44,252 nt of DNA from Paenibacillus sp. (GTDB taxonomy: Bacteria; Bacillota; Bacilli; Paenibacillales; Paenibacillaceae), in contig JAILZT010000034.1 of NCBI GenBank assembly GCA_023512345.1, positions 1 through 44,252 of the forward strand, read 5' to 3'. The notes beneath the pieces were generated by a model, which was not told the DNA's origin, did not search any database, and was given only the letters and a program-made list of their open reading frames with translations. The stretch's first letter is position 1. Every line of letters begins with the position of its first letter. The position numbers were made by a program, and so were the translations under genes. This document shows, one piece after another, positions 8,326 to 17,481 of the stretch.

Positions 8326-9156
8326 ATGAGTTATTTTACAGACATGACATGGAAAGAGTCCATTAAAGATATAATTGATATTCTGATTGTAAGCTACATT
8401 ATTTACAAAGTACTCAACATGGTGCAGGGAACCCGGGCGGTTCAGCTGTTGAAGGGTATTTTGGTACTGGTTGTTATTTGGGCGCTTAGTACCTTATTAG
8501 ATTTATATACCCTGAAATGGCTTATGAATCAGATGTTTACGTTTGGAGTACTGGCCATTTTCATTATCTTTCAACCGGAGCTGAGGCGAGGGCTAGAACA
8601 GCTGGGTCGAGGGAAATTCTTCGGGCGTTCAGCTGAAAGCGATGAAGAGATTAGTAAATTAATTGGCGAAGTTATTAAAGCCGTAAATTATTTAGCACAT
8701 AGAAAAATAGGTGCATTAATCGTATTTGAAAGGTCGACAGGACTTAATGAATATACGGAGTCAGGTATACCTATGCAGTCGGCAGTCAGCTCTGAGCTGT
8801 TGATCAACATTTTTATTCCAAATACACCTCTTCATGATGGGGCGCTTATCATGCAGGGCAACCAAATTGCTGCTGCAGCTTGTTATCTGCCACTATCGGA
8901 GAATCCGTTTATTAGTAAAGAGCTAGGTACACGTCACCGTGCGGCGATAGGCATTAGTGAAGTTGCGGATTCTGTTTCCGTTGTAGTATCTGAAGAGACT
9001 GGTCAGATATCGCTGGCGATAAATGGACAAATTGTACGTGATATTAAGGAAGAATCGCTTATTTCTAAGCTTTATGAAGAGCTTCGGGCGAGTTCATCCC
9101 TTAAGGAAAAAGGTTCTGCTTTCTGGAAACGGAAGGGGGACCGCAGTAATGGATAA
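8326..9156 (+). CDS. cdaA: Diadenylate cyclase CdaA
   Basis: A 276-residue membrane enzyme making cyclic-di-AMP from two ATP. Three N-terminal membrane segments (about residues 15-85, including LLKGILVLVVIWALSTLL) precede the DAC domain. The catalytic DGA motif is at residues 171-173 (LHDGALI) and the RHR motif at 203-205 (GTRHRAAIG); both are intact. The length matches Bacillus CdaA (YbbP). It overlaps cdaR by eight bases, so the two are translationally coupled, and glmM follows, the conserved cda-glm cluster that links c-di-AMP to cell-wall precursor synthesis. Confidence 0.97.
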   Translation: MSYFTDMTWKESIKDIIDILIVSYIIYKVLNMVQGTRAVQLLKGILVLVVIWALSTLLDLYTLKWLMNQMFTFGVLAIFIIFQPELRRGLEQLGRGKFFGRSAESDEEISKLIGEVIKAVNYLAHRKIGALIVFERSTGLNEYTESGIPMQSAVSSELLINIFIPNTPLHDGALIMQGNQIAAAACYLPLSENPFISKELGTRHRAAIGISEVADSVSVVVSEETGQISLAINGQIVRDIKEESLISKLYEELRASSSLKEKGSAFWKRKGDRSNG

Positions 9157-10612
9157 ATGGATGAAGAATAATAATTTCAATAAGATTCTCGCACTTGCCA
9201 TTAGTATTATCCTTTGGACCATGGTTCACATTGATACTGCACCTGCTACGCAGACAGCGGCAAGTATGAGTACGAAAATTATTGAGAATGTAAAAATTGA
9301 AGTTACCGGATTTGATGAGGACAAGTATGTACTTGATCCTTTAGAGGCTAATAGTGTGAGAATGGAAGTTCGCGGGAAAAGCTCGGATATAACCTATGTG
9401 TTCTCGGATGCCTATAAGGTCACTCTTGATTTAAGTAATGTTCAGCCAGGAACCGTAAAGATTCCTCTATCTCCTTCCTTACCGAACGGTGTTGATCTTA
9501 TCTCAATGACACCACAGGAGATTAACGTTCATATTGAGCTGCGGAATACGAAATCTTTTCCTATAACTGTTGCTACTAAGGGCAAACCAGCTGAAGGCTA
9601 TCAACTCGGTACGCCGGTTATTCAGCCGGTAGGAGTAGCGGAGGTTACACTTTCATCTAGCGAACTCAGTAAAGTTACGATGGTTCAGGGAATTATAGAG
9701 CTTGACGGGGAGAACGAGACTTATAAAGAAAAGAAGATGAAGCTTCTTGCCTACGATAGTGCAGGTAATGAAGTTAAAGGTGCTGTTATAGAGCCTTCAA
9801 CCGTATCCGTTGAATTACCGATTACTCTGCCATTCAAAAGCGTTCCGCTGGATATTGGCTTTACCGGACAACTACCGGGATCCTTAGTGCTCTCAAGGGT
9901 GACACCAGAAATTAATAGTGTAGTTGTATATGGATCTAATGAGGCTTTGGAGTCCATTACATCTTATGAAGGCATAGTTGACTTAAGTACTATGGAGTCT
10001 GCAGGTACGAAGCAACTTGAGATCAAATTGACTCCGCCAGCAGGAACTGAGAAAGTTGAACCTAGCGTGATTAAGGTTACGTTATCTGCCTCAGAGATTG
10101 CTCAACGGACCATCGAGGGGATTCCGGTGACACTTCAGGGGTTGGGGAATGATCTTGAGGCTACAGTCACGAGTTCTGCCAATCAAGCGGTCACCCTTAC
10201 ATTATCAGGATCACCGACTTTGCTCGATCAACTAGACCAGAATAGCATTAGTGTAGTAGCTGATCTTAGCGGGCTGATGGCAGGCACTCATGAAATAGCT
10301 CTCCAAGTATCTCTGCCTAGGTTCGTATCTCTGAATAATTCGGGTGAGCGCCTTGTTGCAACCGTTCAGATTATGGAACCTACAGTACCCATTAACTCAC
10401 CAACGCCGAACGTGGAGAGCAGCAGTACGCCAGTGCCAAGCGCTGAACCCGTAATCGGTGAGGAGATAGAGGCGACCCCAATTCCGAAGCCAACCCACAC
10501 GGATACTACACCTGGAGTGACCGTCTCTCCTTCTGCAGGCAAAGCTGAGAATGGTGGAGCTGTTAACGGTAATACAGGCACTGGAAATACCAGCAGTTCA
10601 GGTGGAACGTAA
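9149..10612 (+). CDS. cdaR: CdaA regulator CdaR (YbbR-domain protein)
   Basis: A 487-residue, extracellular, membrane-anchored regulator of CdaA. An N-terminal membrane anchor (FNKILALAISIILWTMVHID) is followed by several YbbR repeats (about residues 40-410), each about 80-90 residues with the pattern of short beta strands and V-x-V endings. A low-complexity tail rich in Pro, Ser, Thr and Gly covers about the last 75 residues and may cross or contact the wall; I do not recall it as standard in the family. ATG 9149 is preceded by GGAAGGGGGA, and it overlaps the cdaA stop. The longer open frame beginning at 9023 is overlap with cdaA. Confidence 0.94.
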   Translation: MDKWMKNNNFNKILALAISIILWTMVHIDTAPATQTAASMSTKIIENVKIEVTGFDEDKYVLDPLEANSVRMEVRGKSSDITYVFSDAYKVTLDLSNVQPGTVKIPLSPSLPNGVDLISMTPQEINVHIELRNTKSFPITVATKGKPAEGYQLGTPVIQPVGVAEVTLSSSELSKVTMVQGIIELDGENETYKEKKMKLLAYDSAGNEVKGAVIEPSTVSVELPITLPFKSVPLDIGFTGQLPGSLVLSRVTPEINSVVVYGSNEALESITSYEGIVDLSTMESAGTKQLEIKLTPPAGTEKVEPSVIKVTLSASEIAQRTIEGIPVTLQGLGNDLEATVTSSANQAVTLTLSGSPTLLDQLDQNSISVVADLSGLMAGTHEIALQVSLPRFVSLNNSGERLVATVQIMEPTVPINSPTPNVESSSTPVPSAEPVIGEEIEATPIPKPTHTDTTPGVTVSPSAGKAENGGAVNGNTGTGNTSSSGGT

Positions 10613-10722
10613 CTTTTTTTATATTCATACGTCTATTTCTACAGTATAAATATACACAGAATAGACATTTAACCATACAATATTACATTAAGCTGTAGCA
10701 GCATAATAAAAGGAGAAAAGAT

Positions 10723-12063
10723 ATGGGAAAGTACTTTGGAACTGATGGTGTGCGCGGAGTCGCAAACCAAGAATTGACTGCAGAAATGGCCTATAGCATT
10801 GGTCGTTGTGGAGGATATGTATTAGCGGGTAACGTAGAGAAGCCGAAGGTAGTTATAGGAATGGATACACGTATTTCTGGACCTTTGCTGGAGTCAGCCC
10901 TTGTAGCAGGTATGTTGTCCATTGGGGCAGATGTTATTCGTATAGGTGTTGTAAGTACACCCGCCGTTGCGTATATTACACGTTTATTAAAAGCTGATGC
11001 AGGTGTTATGATTTCTGCCTCGCATAATCCGGTAGAAGATAACGGGATTAAGTTCTTTGGTGGAGATGGCTTCAAGCTTACGGATGAGACGGAGCTGCGA
11101 ATTGAAGAACTGATGGACGCTGAAAAAGACGAGCTTCCTCGTCCAGTAGGATCTGGTCTGGGTTCGGTTACGATTGATAATGACTCTAAGTATCTCTACT
11201 TGGAATATTTGAAGACGACCGTGTCTCACGACTTTACAAATATCAAAATCGTTCTAGACTGTGCCCATGGTGCTGCGTATGAGCTTGCACCGCGATTATT
11301 CAGAGAGCTTGGTGCAGAGGTTATCGCTATAGGAGCAGAGCCTAACGGCCTCAATATTAATGATGGATTTGGCTCCACACATCCAGAGACACTGCGTGCA
11401 GAGGTATTGCGGCACAATGCTGATTTGGGACTAGCTTTTGACGGAGATGCGGATCGCTTGATTGCCATCGATAATAATGGTGATGAAGTGGACGGAGATT
11501 TCATCTTGTGCATTTGCGGGGATGCAATGAACCGTGCTGGCAAGCTTAAAGACGGAACGATCGTATCAACCGTAATGAGTAACATTGGTTTTTACAAAGC
11601 TACGGAGAGATTATCTCTAAATACAGCGAAGACAGCTGTAGGCGACCGTTATGTTATGGAAGAAATGCGTCGTGGTGGCTATAATCTGGGTGGAGAGCAG
11701 TCAGGTCATGTTATTTTCCTGGATTACAACACAACAGGTGATGGCATTCTAACGGCTATTCAGTTGGTGGACACCCTGAAGGATTCTGGGAAGAAGCTAA
11801 GTGATTTGAAGGCAATGATGACCAAATATCCGCAGGTACTTGTGAATGTGCGTGTACAGGATAAAACGAATTATCCGAATAATCCCGCTATTGAAGCGGC
11901 TATCATAGAGGTTGAAGGCAAGCTGGGCGATAATGGCCGTGTGCTTGTGCGTCCATCCGGCACGGAGCCTCTGATTCGTGTAATGGCGGAAGGCCCTAAC
12001 AAGGCAGAGCTTGATCTTTTTGTAGGACAGATTGTAGAAGTTGTACAACGCGAACTAGTATAA
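10723..12063 (+). CDS. glmM: Phosphoglucosamine mutase GlmM
   Basis: A 446-residue cytoplasmic enzyme converting glucosamine-6-phosphate to glucosamine-1-phosphate for UDP-GlcNAc. It has the N-terminal GTDGVRG loop, the phosphoserine motif ISASHNP (about residues 97-103), the metal-binding DGDADR (about 241-246), the sugar-specificity GGEQSGH (about residue 325), and the C-terminal phosphate site RPSGTEPLIRV. All are intact. AAGGAG lies nine bases before the ATG. In Bacillus, CdaR and GlmM both bind and modulate CdaA, which fits this order. A terminator separates it from the glmS leader. Confidence 0.98.
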   Translation: MGKYFGTDGVRGVANQELTAEMAYSIGRCGGYVLAGNVEKPKVVIGMDTRISGPLLESALVAGMLSIGADVIRIGVVSTPAVAYITRLLKADAGVMISASHNPVEDNGIKFFGGDGFKLTDETELRIEELMDAEKDELPRPVGSGLGSVTIDNDSKYLYLEYLKTTVSHDFTNIKIVLDCAHGAAYELAPRLFRELGAEVIAIGAEPNGLNINDGFGSTHPETLRAEVLRHNADLGLAFDGDADRLIAIDNNGDEVDGDFILCICGDAMNRAGKLKDGTIVSTVMSNIGFYKATERLSLNTAKTAVGDRYVMEEMRRGGYNLGGEQSGHVIFLDYNTTGDGILTAIQLVDTLKDSGKKLSDLKAMMTKYPQVLVNVRVQDKTNYPNNPAIEAAIIEVEGKLGDNGRVLVRPSGTEPLIRVMAEGPNKAELDLFVGQIVEVVQRELV

Positions 12064-12088
12064 ATTCATTTTTTACTTGCAAAACGAT

Positions 12089-12130
12089 GCCGGTGTGCGG
12101 AGAGCTAAAACTTCGTATCATCGGCTTTTT
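12089..12130 (+). terminator. glmM terminator
   Basis: GCCGGTGTGCG pairs with CGTATCATCGGC (one bulge, two wobbles), followed by TTTTT. It lies 26 bases after the glmM stop. Confidence 0.75.
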
Positions 12131-12229
12131 AAAATGTTAATAACTACAAGTCATTGCCAAAGCGGTGTTAGGTGCATATAATAGATAAAGTGTCATTCAA
12201 GAAGGAAAGCGAGGATCGTAAGGTTTGCT

Positions 12230-12437
12230 ACACAAGCGCCAGAGCTTGGTCTTGCGCGGGAGAAAAGGGAAAGCCAATGATTGCCTGTTAAGGGAATGGC
12301 TGAACCGGATCACGGCAGATGTAAGCTGACGAGGTGGAGGTGTTCGAAATGTTCGGCGGGGACCTCCCGGTGATGCACCAGAGCCGTAAACGAAAGCGGA
12401 AAATGGAAGGGCGACCTTTCACACAACGCTCTCGTGG
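12230..12437 (+). ncRNA. glmS ribozyme / GlcN6P riboswitch
   Basis: A self-cleaving, glucosamine-6-phosphate-dependent ribozyme in the glmS leader. The cleavage point is A12235|G12236 in the conserved AGCGCC. P1 is AGAGCTT (12241-12247) with AAGCT (12323-12327). It is followed by the invariant GACGAGG, the core TTCGGCGGGGACCTCCCGG, and GAGCCGTAA. P4 is CGAAAGCG (12391-12398) with CGCTCTCG (12427-12434), and P4.1 is GGAAGG/CCTTTC inside it. The P1 cap is about 75 bases, much longer than the roughly 25-base cap I recall for B. subtilis. High GlcN6P triggers cleavage and mRNA decay, lowering GlmS. Confidence 0.93.
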
Positions 12438-12662
12438 GTGCAACAGAAGTTAACTATTCATGGGTGTGCGTATTTAGGATTAGAAGAGGTCTGCCACGGC
12501 AGAGGAGAAGGCTGTACATTTCATGAACGATTAGCATATGTAACAGTTTATTTTGTTGAGTGAGTCACAGCAGAATAGGGCTTTTTCTCAAAAACATGCC
12601 GCACGGCAGGTTTCTTTCCTTACGCCGCCACATAACGACTAATTGGACGGGGGAAAATTATA
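12438..12662 (+). other. glmS 5' leader downstream of the ribozyme
   Basis: This 225-base untranslated stretch lies between the ribozyme and the glmS start. It contains small stems such as CTGCC-A-CGGCAG near 12491-12502 and ends in a strong ribosome binding site (GGACGGGGGA). No ORF or second switch is recognised. Confidence 0.5.
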
Positions 12663-14495
12663 ATGTGTGGTATTGTAGGATATATTGGTAATCAGAATTC
12701 GCAAGGTATCTTGGTTTCGGGCTTGAAGAAGTTGGAGTATCGTGGGTATGACTCCGCAGGTATTGCGGTTTTTACTACAGAGGGATTGCAAGTTGTTAAG
12801 GCACAAGGTCGCTTAGCGAACCTGGAAGCAAGATTGGAAACTAGTCCACTAACAGGCAGTGCAGGAATTGGACACACACGTTGGGCTACACATGGTAAGC
12901 CTTCTGATGCGAACTCTCACCCGCATACAGATAACAGCCAAAAGTTCTCTGTTGTTCATAACGGTATTGTCGAAAACTATCTGGATCTGAAGGAAGAGCT
13001 GATGGCTGCAGGTTGCCAATTCTCCTCAGAAACTGACACAGAGGTTATTTCCCACTTGATCGCTCGCGAATATAACGGAGATATTGTCAAAGCGGTGCAA
13101 AAAGCTATTACTTACATGCGTGGTGCGTTCGCACTTGGCGTGTTGACTGAATACGAGCCAGATAAATTGGTGGCTGTGCGTCAAGCAAGCCCATTGATTA
13201 TCGGTATTGGCGAAGGTGAAAACTTTATCGGGTCAGATATTCCTGCTTTGCTCGAATATACCCGCAACGTATATATTTTGAACGACGGCGAAATGGCTGT
13301 CCTGACACGGGATGCTGTCGAACTGATGACAATTGAAGGCAACTTTATTGCTCGGGAAATGATTACTGTCGATTGGGATGCTGTAACAGCGGAAAAAGGC
13401 GGCTACGAGCATTTCATGTTGAAAGAAATCCATGAGCAGCCTAAGGCTTACCGCGATACTATGCGTGGCCGTATGAATGCCGAAGGCAACAAAGTTATTC
13501 TTCCAGAACTGAATTTGACTGAAGAACAAATCAAAAACATCCGCAACATCCAAATCGTAGCTTGCGGTACAGCTTATAACGCAGGTCTTGTAGGACGCAG
13601 CCTGATCGAAACCTTGGTACGTATTCCTGTAGAAAATGACATTGCTTCAGAGTATCGTTACCGTTCACCAATTGTAACTCCTGAGACTTTGGTTATTGTT
13701 GTCAGCCAATCCGGTGAAACTGCGGATACTTTGGCTGCACTACGTGAAGGCCAAGCAAACGGCGCTCATGTATTGGCAATCACTAACGTTGTAGGCAGCT
13801 CTATTGCCCGGGAAGCTAATGATGTTCTCGTAACACTTGCTGGACCTGAAATTGCAGTTGCTTCCACTAAAGCTTACACATCACAGCTGATCGCATTTAC
13901 TCTGCTAGGTTTGTATATGGCTGAAGTACGCGGCACACAAAGCGAAGAGCAAGTGGCTGAGATTCTTACAGCTATGCAAGCACTGCCAGCGCAAGTTGAA
14001 GAAATTTTGGCTCAAAAAGAAGCTATTAAAAACTATGCAGAGCAAATCTCCAAGCATAAGCACCTGTTCTTCATCGGCCGCGGCGTAGATTACGCAGTTG
14101 CTCAAGAAGGATCGCTGAAGCTGAAAGAAATCTCTTACATTCACTCCGAAGCTTATGCTGCGGGCGAATTGAAGCATGGTACACTGGCCTTGATCGAAGA
14201 AGGCGTTCCTGTAATTGCCCTGGCAACTGTAGAATCCGTCCTCGAAAAGACTGTAAGTAACATCAAAGAAGTGAAAGCCCGTGGCGCAGACGTAATGGCA
14301 ATCACTCATGAAGAACATGTAACTGACCTGCTTAGATCGGTTGACCAAGCATTTGTGATTCCTAAGACGTTGCCTCTGTTGACTGCAACTTTGTCTGTAG
14401 TTACGCTGCAATTGCTAGCTTACTACGCTTCCTTGGCTCTGGGTCATGACGTGGATAAACCACGTAATTTGGCGAAGAGTGTTACGGTGGAGTAA
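12663..14495 (+). CDS. glmS: Glutamine--fructose-6-phosphate aminotransferase GlmS
   Basis: A 610-residue cytoplasmic enzyme making glucosamine-6-phosphate from fructose-6-phosphate and glutamine, the first step to UDP-GlcNAc. MCGIVGYIG gives the N-terminal nucleophile Cys2 of the class II glutaminase domain, with HTRWATHG and the oxyanion segment HNGIVEN. Two SIS isomerase domains follow (ACGTAYNAG; SQSGETADT; STKAYTSQ; FIGRGVDYAVAQEGSLKLKE). The C-terminus KPRNLAKSVTVE is the family end. Its expression is set by the glmS ribozyme upstream. The only hairpin terminator downstream is at 14650, beyond a repeat tract. Confidence 0.99.
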   Translation: MCGIVGYIGNQNSQGILVSGLKKLEYRGYDSAGIAVFTTEGLQVVKAQGRLANLEARLETSPLTGSAGIGHTRWATHGKPSDANSHPHTDNSQKFSVVHNGIVENYLDLKEELMAAGCQFSSETDTEVISHLIAREYNGDIVKAVQKAITYMRGAFALGVLTEYEPDKLVAVRQASPLIIGIGEGENFIGSDIPALLEYTRNVYILNDGEMAVLTRDAVELMTIEGNFIAREMITVDWDAVTAEKGGYEHFMLKEIHEQPKAYRDTMRGRMNAEGNKVILPELNLTEEQIKNIRNIQIVACGTAYNAGLVGRSLIETLVRIPVENDIASEYRYRSPIVTPETLVIVVSQSGETADTLAALREGQANGAHVLAITNVVGSSIAREANDVLVTLAGPEIAVASTKAYTSQLIAFTLLGLYMAEVRGTQSEEQVAEILTAMQALPAQVEEILAQKEAIKNYAEQISKHKHLFFIGRGVDYAVAQEGSLKLKEISYIHSEAYAAGELKHGTLALIEEGVPVIALATVESVLEKTVSNIKEVKARGADVMAITHEEHVTDLLRSVDQAFVIPKTLPLLTATLSVVTLQLLAYYASLALGHDVDKPRNLAKSVTVE

Positions 14496-14530
14496 AGATA
14501 GTTCGGAATTAATGTCCAGTGATGAATTAC

Positions 14531-14597
14531 ATTAAAGTGTTGTTCTAAACATTAAAGTGTTGTTCTGAGTAATAAAATTGCATTAAAGTTGTGTTCT
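14531..14597 (+). repeat. Three phased direct repeats upstream of the XRE gene
   Basis: ATTAAAGTGTTGTTCT occurs at 14531-14546 and 14551-14566, and a one-swap variant ATTAAAGTTGTGTTCT at 14582-14597. The spacings of 20 and 31 bases are close to two and three helical turns, putting all copies on one face of the DNA, as for operators. A repeat tract of the same 20-base period with a related TAAAG core stands before the second small XRE gene at 29923. Confidence 0.8.
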
Positions 14598-14649
14598 GAA
14601 AAAATTATGCAACCAGTTAAAACGTATTTAGCAATAACTTAGACATCAT

Positions 14650-14685
14650 GAGCCGTCCTGAAATCCCAGGACGGCTCTATTTTTT
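14650..14685 (+). terminator. Terminator-like hairpin just upstream of the XRE start
   Basis: GAGCCGTCCTG and CAGGACGGCTC form a perfect 11-bp stem followed by a T-rich run. It could end the glmS transcript or a short RNA begun at the repeats. It stands only a few bases before the ribosome binding site of the XRE gene, so it could equally act as an attenuator. Confidence 0.85.
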
Positions 14686-14702
14686 AGATGGAGGTAAGAT
14701 GA

Positions 14703-14906
14703 ATGAATACAATTGGAGATAAAGTAAAAGCTACTCGCTTACAGCATGAATTAAATCAGGTAACGTTTGCTGAAAAAATTGGGATCTCACAAGGTAGACT
14801 TAGTGAAATTGAGCAGGGGAAGACTAAACCCTCAGCTGAAACCCTAAATGAATTAAGAAAAAAATTTAATGTCGATCTGAACTGGTTATTCGATGAGGAT
14901 ATTTAA
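14703..14906 (+). CDS. Small stand-alone XRE-family DNA-binding protein
   Basis: A 67-residue protein that is little more than one Cro/C1-type helix-turn-helix (GDKVKATRLQHELNQVTFAE, then KIGISQGRLSEIEQGKTKPS). It ends NVDLNWLFDEDI, as in stand-alone XRE regulators. GGAGGT lies seven bases before the ATG at 14703; the ATG at 14699 gives only a short dead frame. About 60% of residues match the XRE protein at 30065. Both genes are preceded by phased repeats and a terminator-like hairpin, so it probably binds the repeats and regulates itself or a short RNA. Target not proven. Confidence 0.8.
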   Translation: MNTIGDKVKATRLQHELNQVTFAEKIGISQGRLSEIEQGKTKPSAETLNELRKKFNVDLNWLFDEDI

Positions 14907-15304
14907 TTTCGTGAGCAGATATGCTTTGAGAGTTACGAAGTGTATGTCTGATCAGATTATATTATAGTTGGCAATTTAAGTTTTCATCTACCACAAAAAG
15001 TCTGTTACTGATTACTTAAAATTTGCCTCTAAGCTGAGCGAAATTCAGAGACTTCCCTCTAAGAAATCTTTGGTCTTGAAGGATAGAGGAATAATACTCT
15101 GGAAAATTAATCGAATGTATTGGTGTTTAGTTCACAGGACGTCCTTTCGGATATAATCCCCAACGGAATTACCAGAATAAACCCCATCTATATGCACTAG
15201 ACATCCGATCATACCCCAGCTAGTATTCCATACCATCCAACGTTTTGTCTATTGTTGGCAGAGAAATAGATGGTATGGTTTGCATTAAACCAGAGATATT
15301 CATC
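14907..15304. other. Non-coding gap with one long-arm inverted repeat
   Basis: No ORF with a ribosome binding site is seen. CCATACCATC and GATGGTATGG (about 15229-15278) form a perfect 10-bp stem, with a nested CAAC/GTTG, but no T-run follows. Confidence 0.4.
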
Positions 15305-16251
15305 TCAATTAAAATCCCGGGTAAGGTCATCCATAGTTTTTTCATTAGCAAGCCCTTTTTTCTCTGTAATAATATTCAATTTCTTCACAATGGGTTGCAG
15401 TACCTGCGGTAGACTTTCATTAAAAATCAAGTGCGCATTCACATCAAACATCATGATCTCCTTATATGGAGCTTGTATCATTTTAAAAATCTTCTGGGTA
15501 TATTCCAGTGGAAATAAAGGATCTCCTTTTCCTGCCAGAACAATAACCGGACATTTGATGCTTCCGTCTTGGATTTGACTGAGATCAGCGCTAAACAGAC
15601 TAGCTAAGAAGAACATGGGATAGCTCATAAATCCGTAAGGATCGCTATGAATTGTTTGATGATTTGTTTATCCCCCGACACCTTTTTCAGATCAAGATAA
15701 AAACGAACGGGAATAGGCAATTCTGGTAGCACTTTAGCCACCAGCTTCACCATCTGAACTACAGGTCTATATACTTTTTTCAGTATATTTGGAAATCTCG
15801 TAACGGTAATCGAATCCGGTATACTGGGGACCAGAATATTATGGGGAAAGACCGCTTGTATCCGCTTATCTTTACCGGCTAAGGCTATAGCTACAATTCC
15901 CCCTTGGCTTGATCCCATAACCACAATATTCTTGTTCAAGTTTTTTATGGCATAAGTGACTGCATCCATTCCGTTTTGTACGAGTTCTTCAAAGTCAAAT
16001 ATTTTTTTAACACGCGGGCTATTTCCATGACATACGGGATGAACGCCGATAACATTGAAATTATTGCAGGCTAGGGCACTTAAGAAAGTTTCATAGAACA
16101 ATGGATGTGTAGCTGTTCCAGGATAAAAGACAATACACCGATCTTCTTCACAACTTTTCCAAATCGATAGCAGAATTGGTGCCTTGTTGGATTCAATTGT
16201 GACCTCCGCGTATTCAACACTTCGGAGAATATGCTTTAAGTCATTAGTCAT
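15305..16251 (-). pseudogene. Alpha/beta hydrolase broken by a frameshift
   Basis: Two overlapping minus-strand frames (16251-15625 and 15628-15305) together give an intact hydrolase of about 310 residues. The first holds the oxyanion region and the nucleophile elbow GSSQGG. The second holds the acid loop GKGDPLFP and the base segment NAHLIF. Near 15650 the first frame runs to a stop as AILTDL, while the other frame reads SDPYGFMSYPMFF straight through, so one base has been gained or lost there. The start ATG 16251 has GAGAGGGA upstream; ATG 16269 is also possible. It could be a real inactivation or a sequencing error. Substrate unknown. Confidence 0.75.
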
Positions 16252-16269
16252 TTTAGATTTCCCTCTCAT

Positions 16270-16775
16270 CCTTAATTCGCTTTGTAACCAAACAACTTCG
16301 GAACAGGTCCAATAAGGGCAAAAATATATTCTATATCATGAAGTACCGAGCTTATAAGATAATAGAAAATTAAGGTAAACATGTGGGATTCAAATTAACA
16401 ATAAATGAAGAAAATATTACATTATTAATCTGACCTTTTTAGAACGCCATATTGATAAACTTCCGAGTGAGAGCAGCATTACTAATTTCCTATTATGAGA
16501 GCAACCAAGAATGCGCGCCCCATATCAAATCAAGTGAATTACTATAAAAAACAACTATTTATGTAATCTGAAGATATTGTTCAACGATTATTATTGAATC
16601 AAATAATAAAATAAATGAGAGGAATAGAGAATCACAAATCCAAAGGTGTTAAGATGTATACTTTTCTAGAATAGTCCCCTCCGAAAAGTATGAATAAGCC
16701 CTCCAGAACCCATCACAAAATGCATCAGAGAGTAAAAAATCCTCTCCTCCATATATCTAAAATGTCTATCTCAGT
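16270..16775. other. AT-rich gap without recognised genes
   Basis: About 500 bases between the hydrolase pseudogene and the methyltransferase gene hold no ORF with a ribosome binding site on either strand, and no strong hairpin that I can see. Confidence 0.4.
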
Positions 16776-17366
16776 TCACTTCCATTTAGATAAAAATCTT
16801 CCCACGGTTGATTTATAAGCTAAGTAAGTTTCACCATGTACCTCGAGAAGATACTTTTCCTCCAAACGAACCTGTATGTTGATTAGCAACCAGGAGAGAA
16901 TAAATAAAAACCACATGAGATAAGTTGGTATTAGAACCGCTACGCCAAACGATGAAATAAGCATGCCAACAAAAATCGGATTACGGCTTAGTTGGAAAGG
17001 TCCCGTTATAATCAAACTAGTTGTATGTTCCTTATCAATTCCGATTCGCCAAGCATTGCCCATTACCTGCTGCGCCCAAATTACAAGGACAAGTGAGCTT
17101 ATAGTGAGAAAGATACCGAAAATTTGAAAGCCAATTTGTTCGAGAAAACCAAGCTTAGGGATAATCAGTAGATCCTTGACAAGTACATGTACAAAAATGA
17201 GTCCAAGGATGAATTTAAACCAATTGCCGACATAATCATGAACCGATTCGGAATTTCGTTGAAACGTAACAGGATTAATACCTGTTTTTTTATATTGCAA
17301 CCATGTTTTGAGAAAGATAGCAAAAAAGATAGAAACTAAAAATATAAAAAAACAAATACCAGTCAA
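16776..17366 (-). CDS. Isoprenylcysteine carboxyl methyltransferase-like membrane protein
   Basis: A 196-residue protein with about five membrane segments. The C-terminal block NAWRIGIDKEHTTSLIITGP, then FQLSRNPIFVGM, and VRLEEKYLLEVHGETYLAYK matches the SAM-binding core of ICMT/PEMT-type membrane methyltransferases (the RNP, EE and Y motifs). The bacterial substrate is usually unknown. The reading frame begins at a TTG without a good ribosome binding site. An ATG 17 bases upstream with AAGGGGTG is in another frame, so either the true start is further in or a frameshift lies near the poly-T at the N-terminus. Confidence 0.78.
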   Translation of the reverse strand: MTGICFFIFLVSIFFAIFLKTWLQYKKTGINPVTFQRNSESVHDYVGNWFKFILGLIFVHVLVKDLLIIPKLGFLEQIGFQIFGIFLTISSLVLVIWAQQVMGNAWRIGIDKEHTTSLIITGPFQLSRNPIFVGMLISSFGVAVLIPTYLMWFLFILSWLLINIQVRLEEKYLLEVHGETYLAYKSTVGRFLSKWK

Positions 17367-17481
17367 GAAAACGGTTCATTCTAAACACACCCCTTAGATA
17401 TTATTTTAAAAGTAGGAAATCGCCCGTGTTAAGCTGTTACATATTGAATTGCAACCGTCTAAGCAGCAGAGTGGTTTTAGA

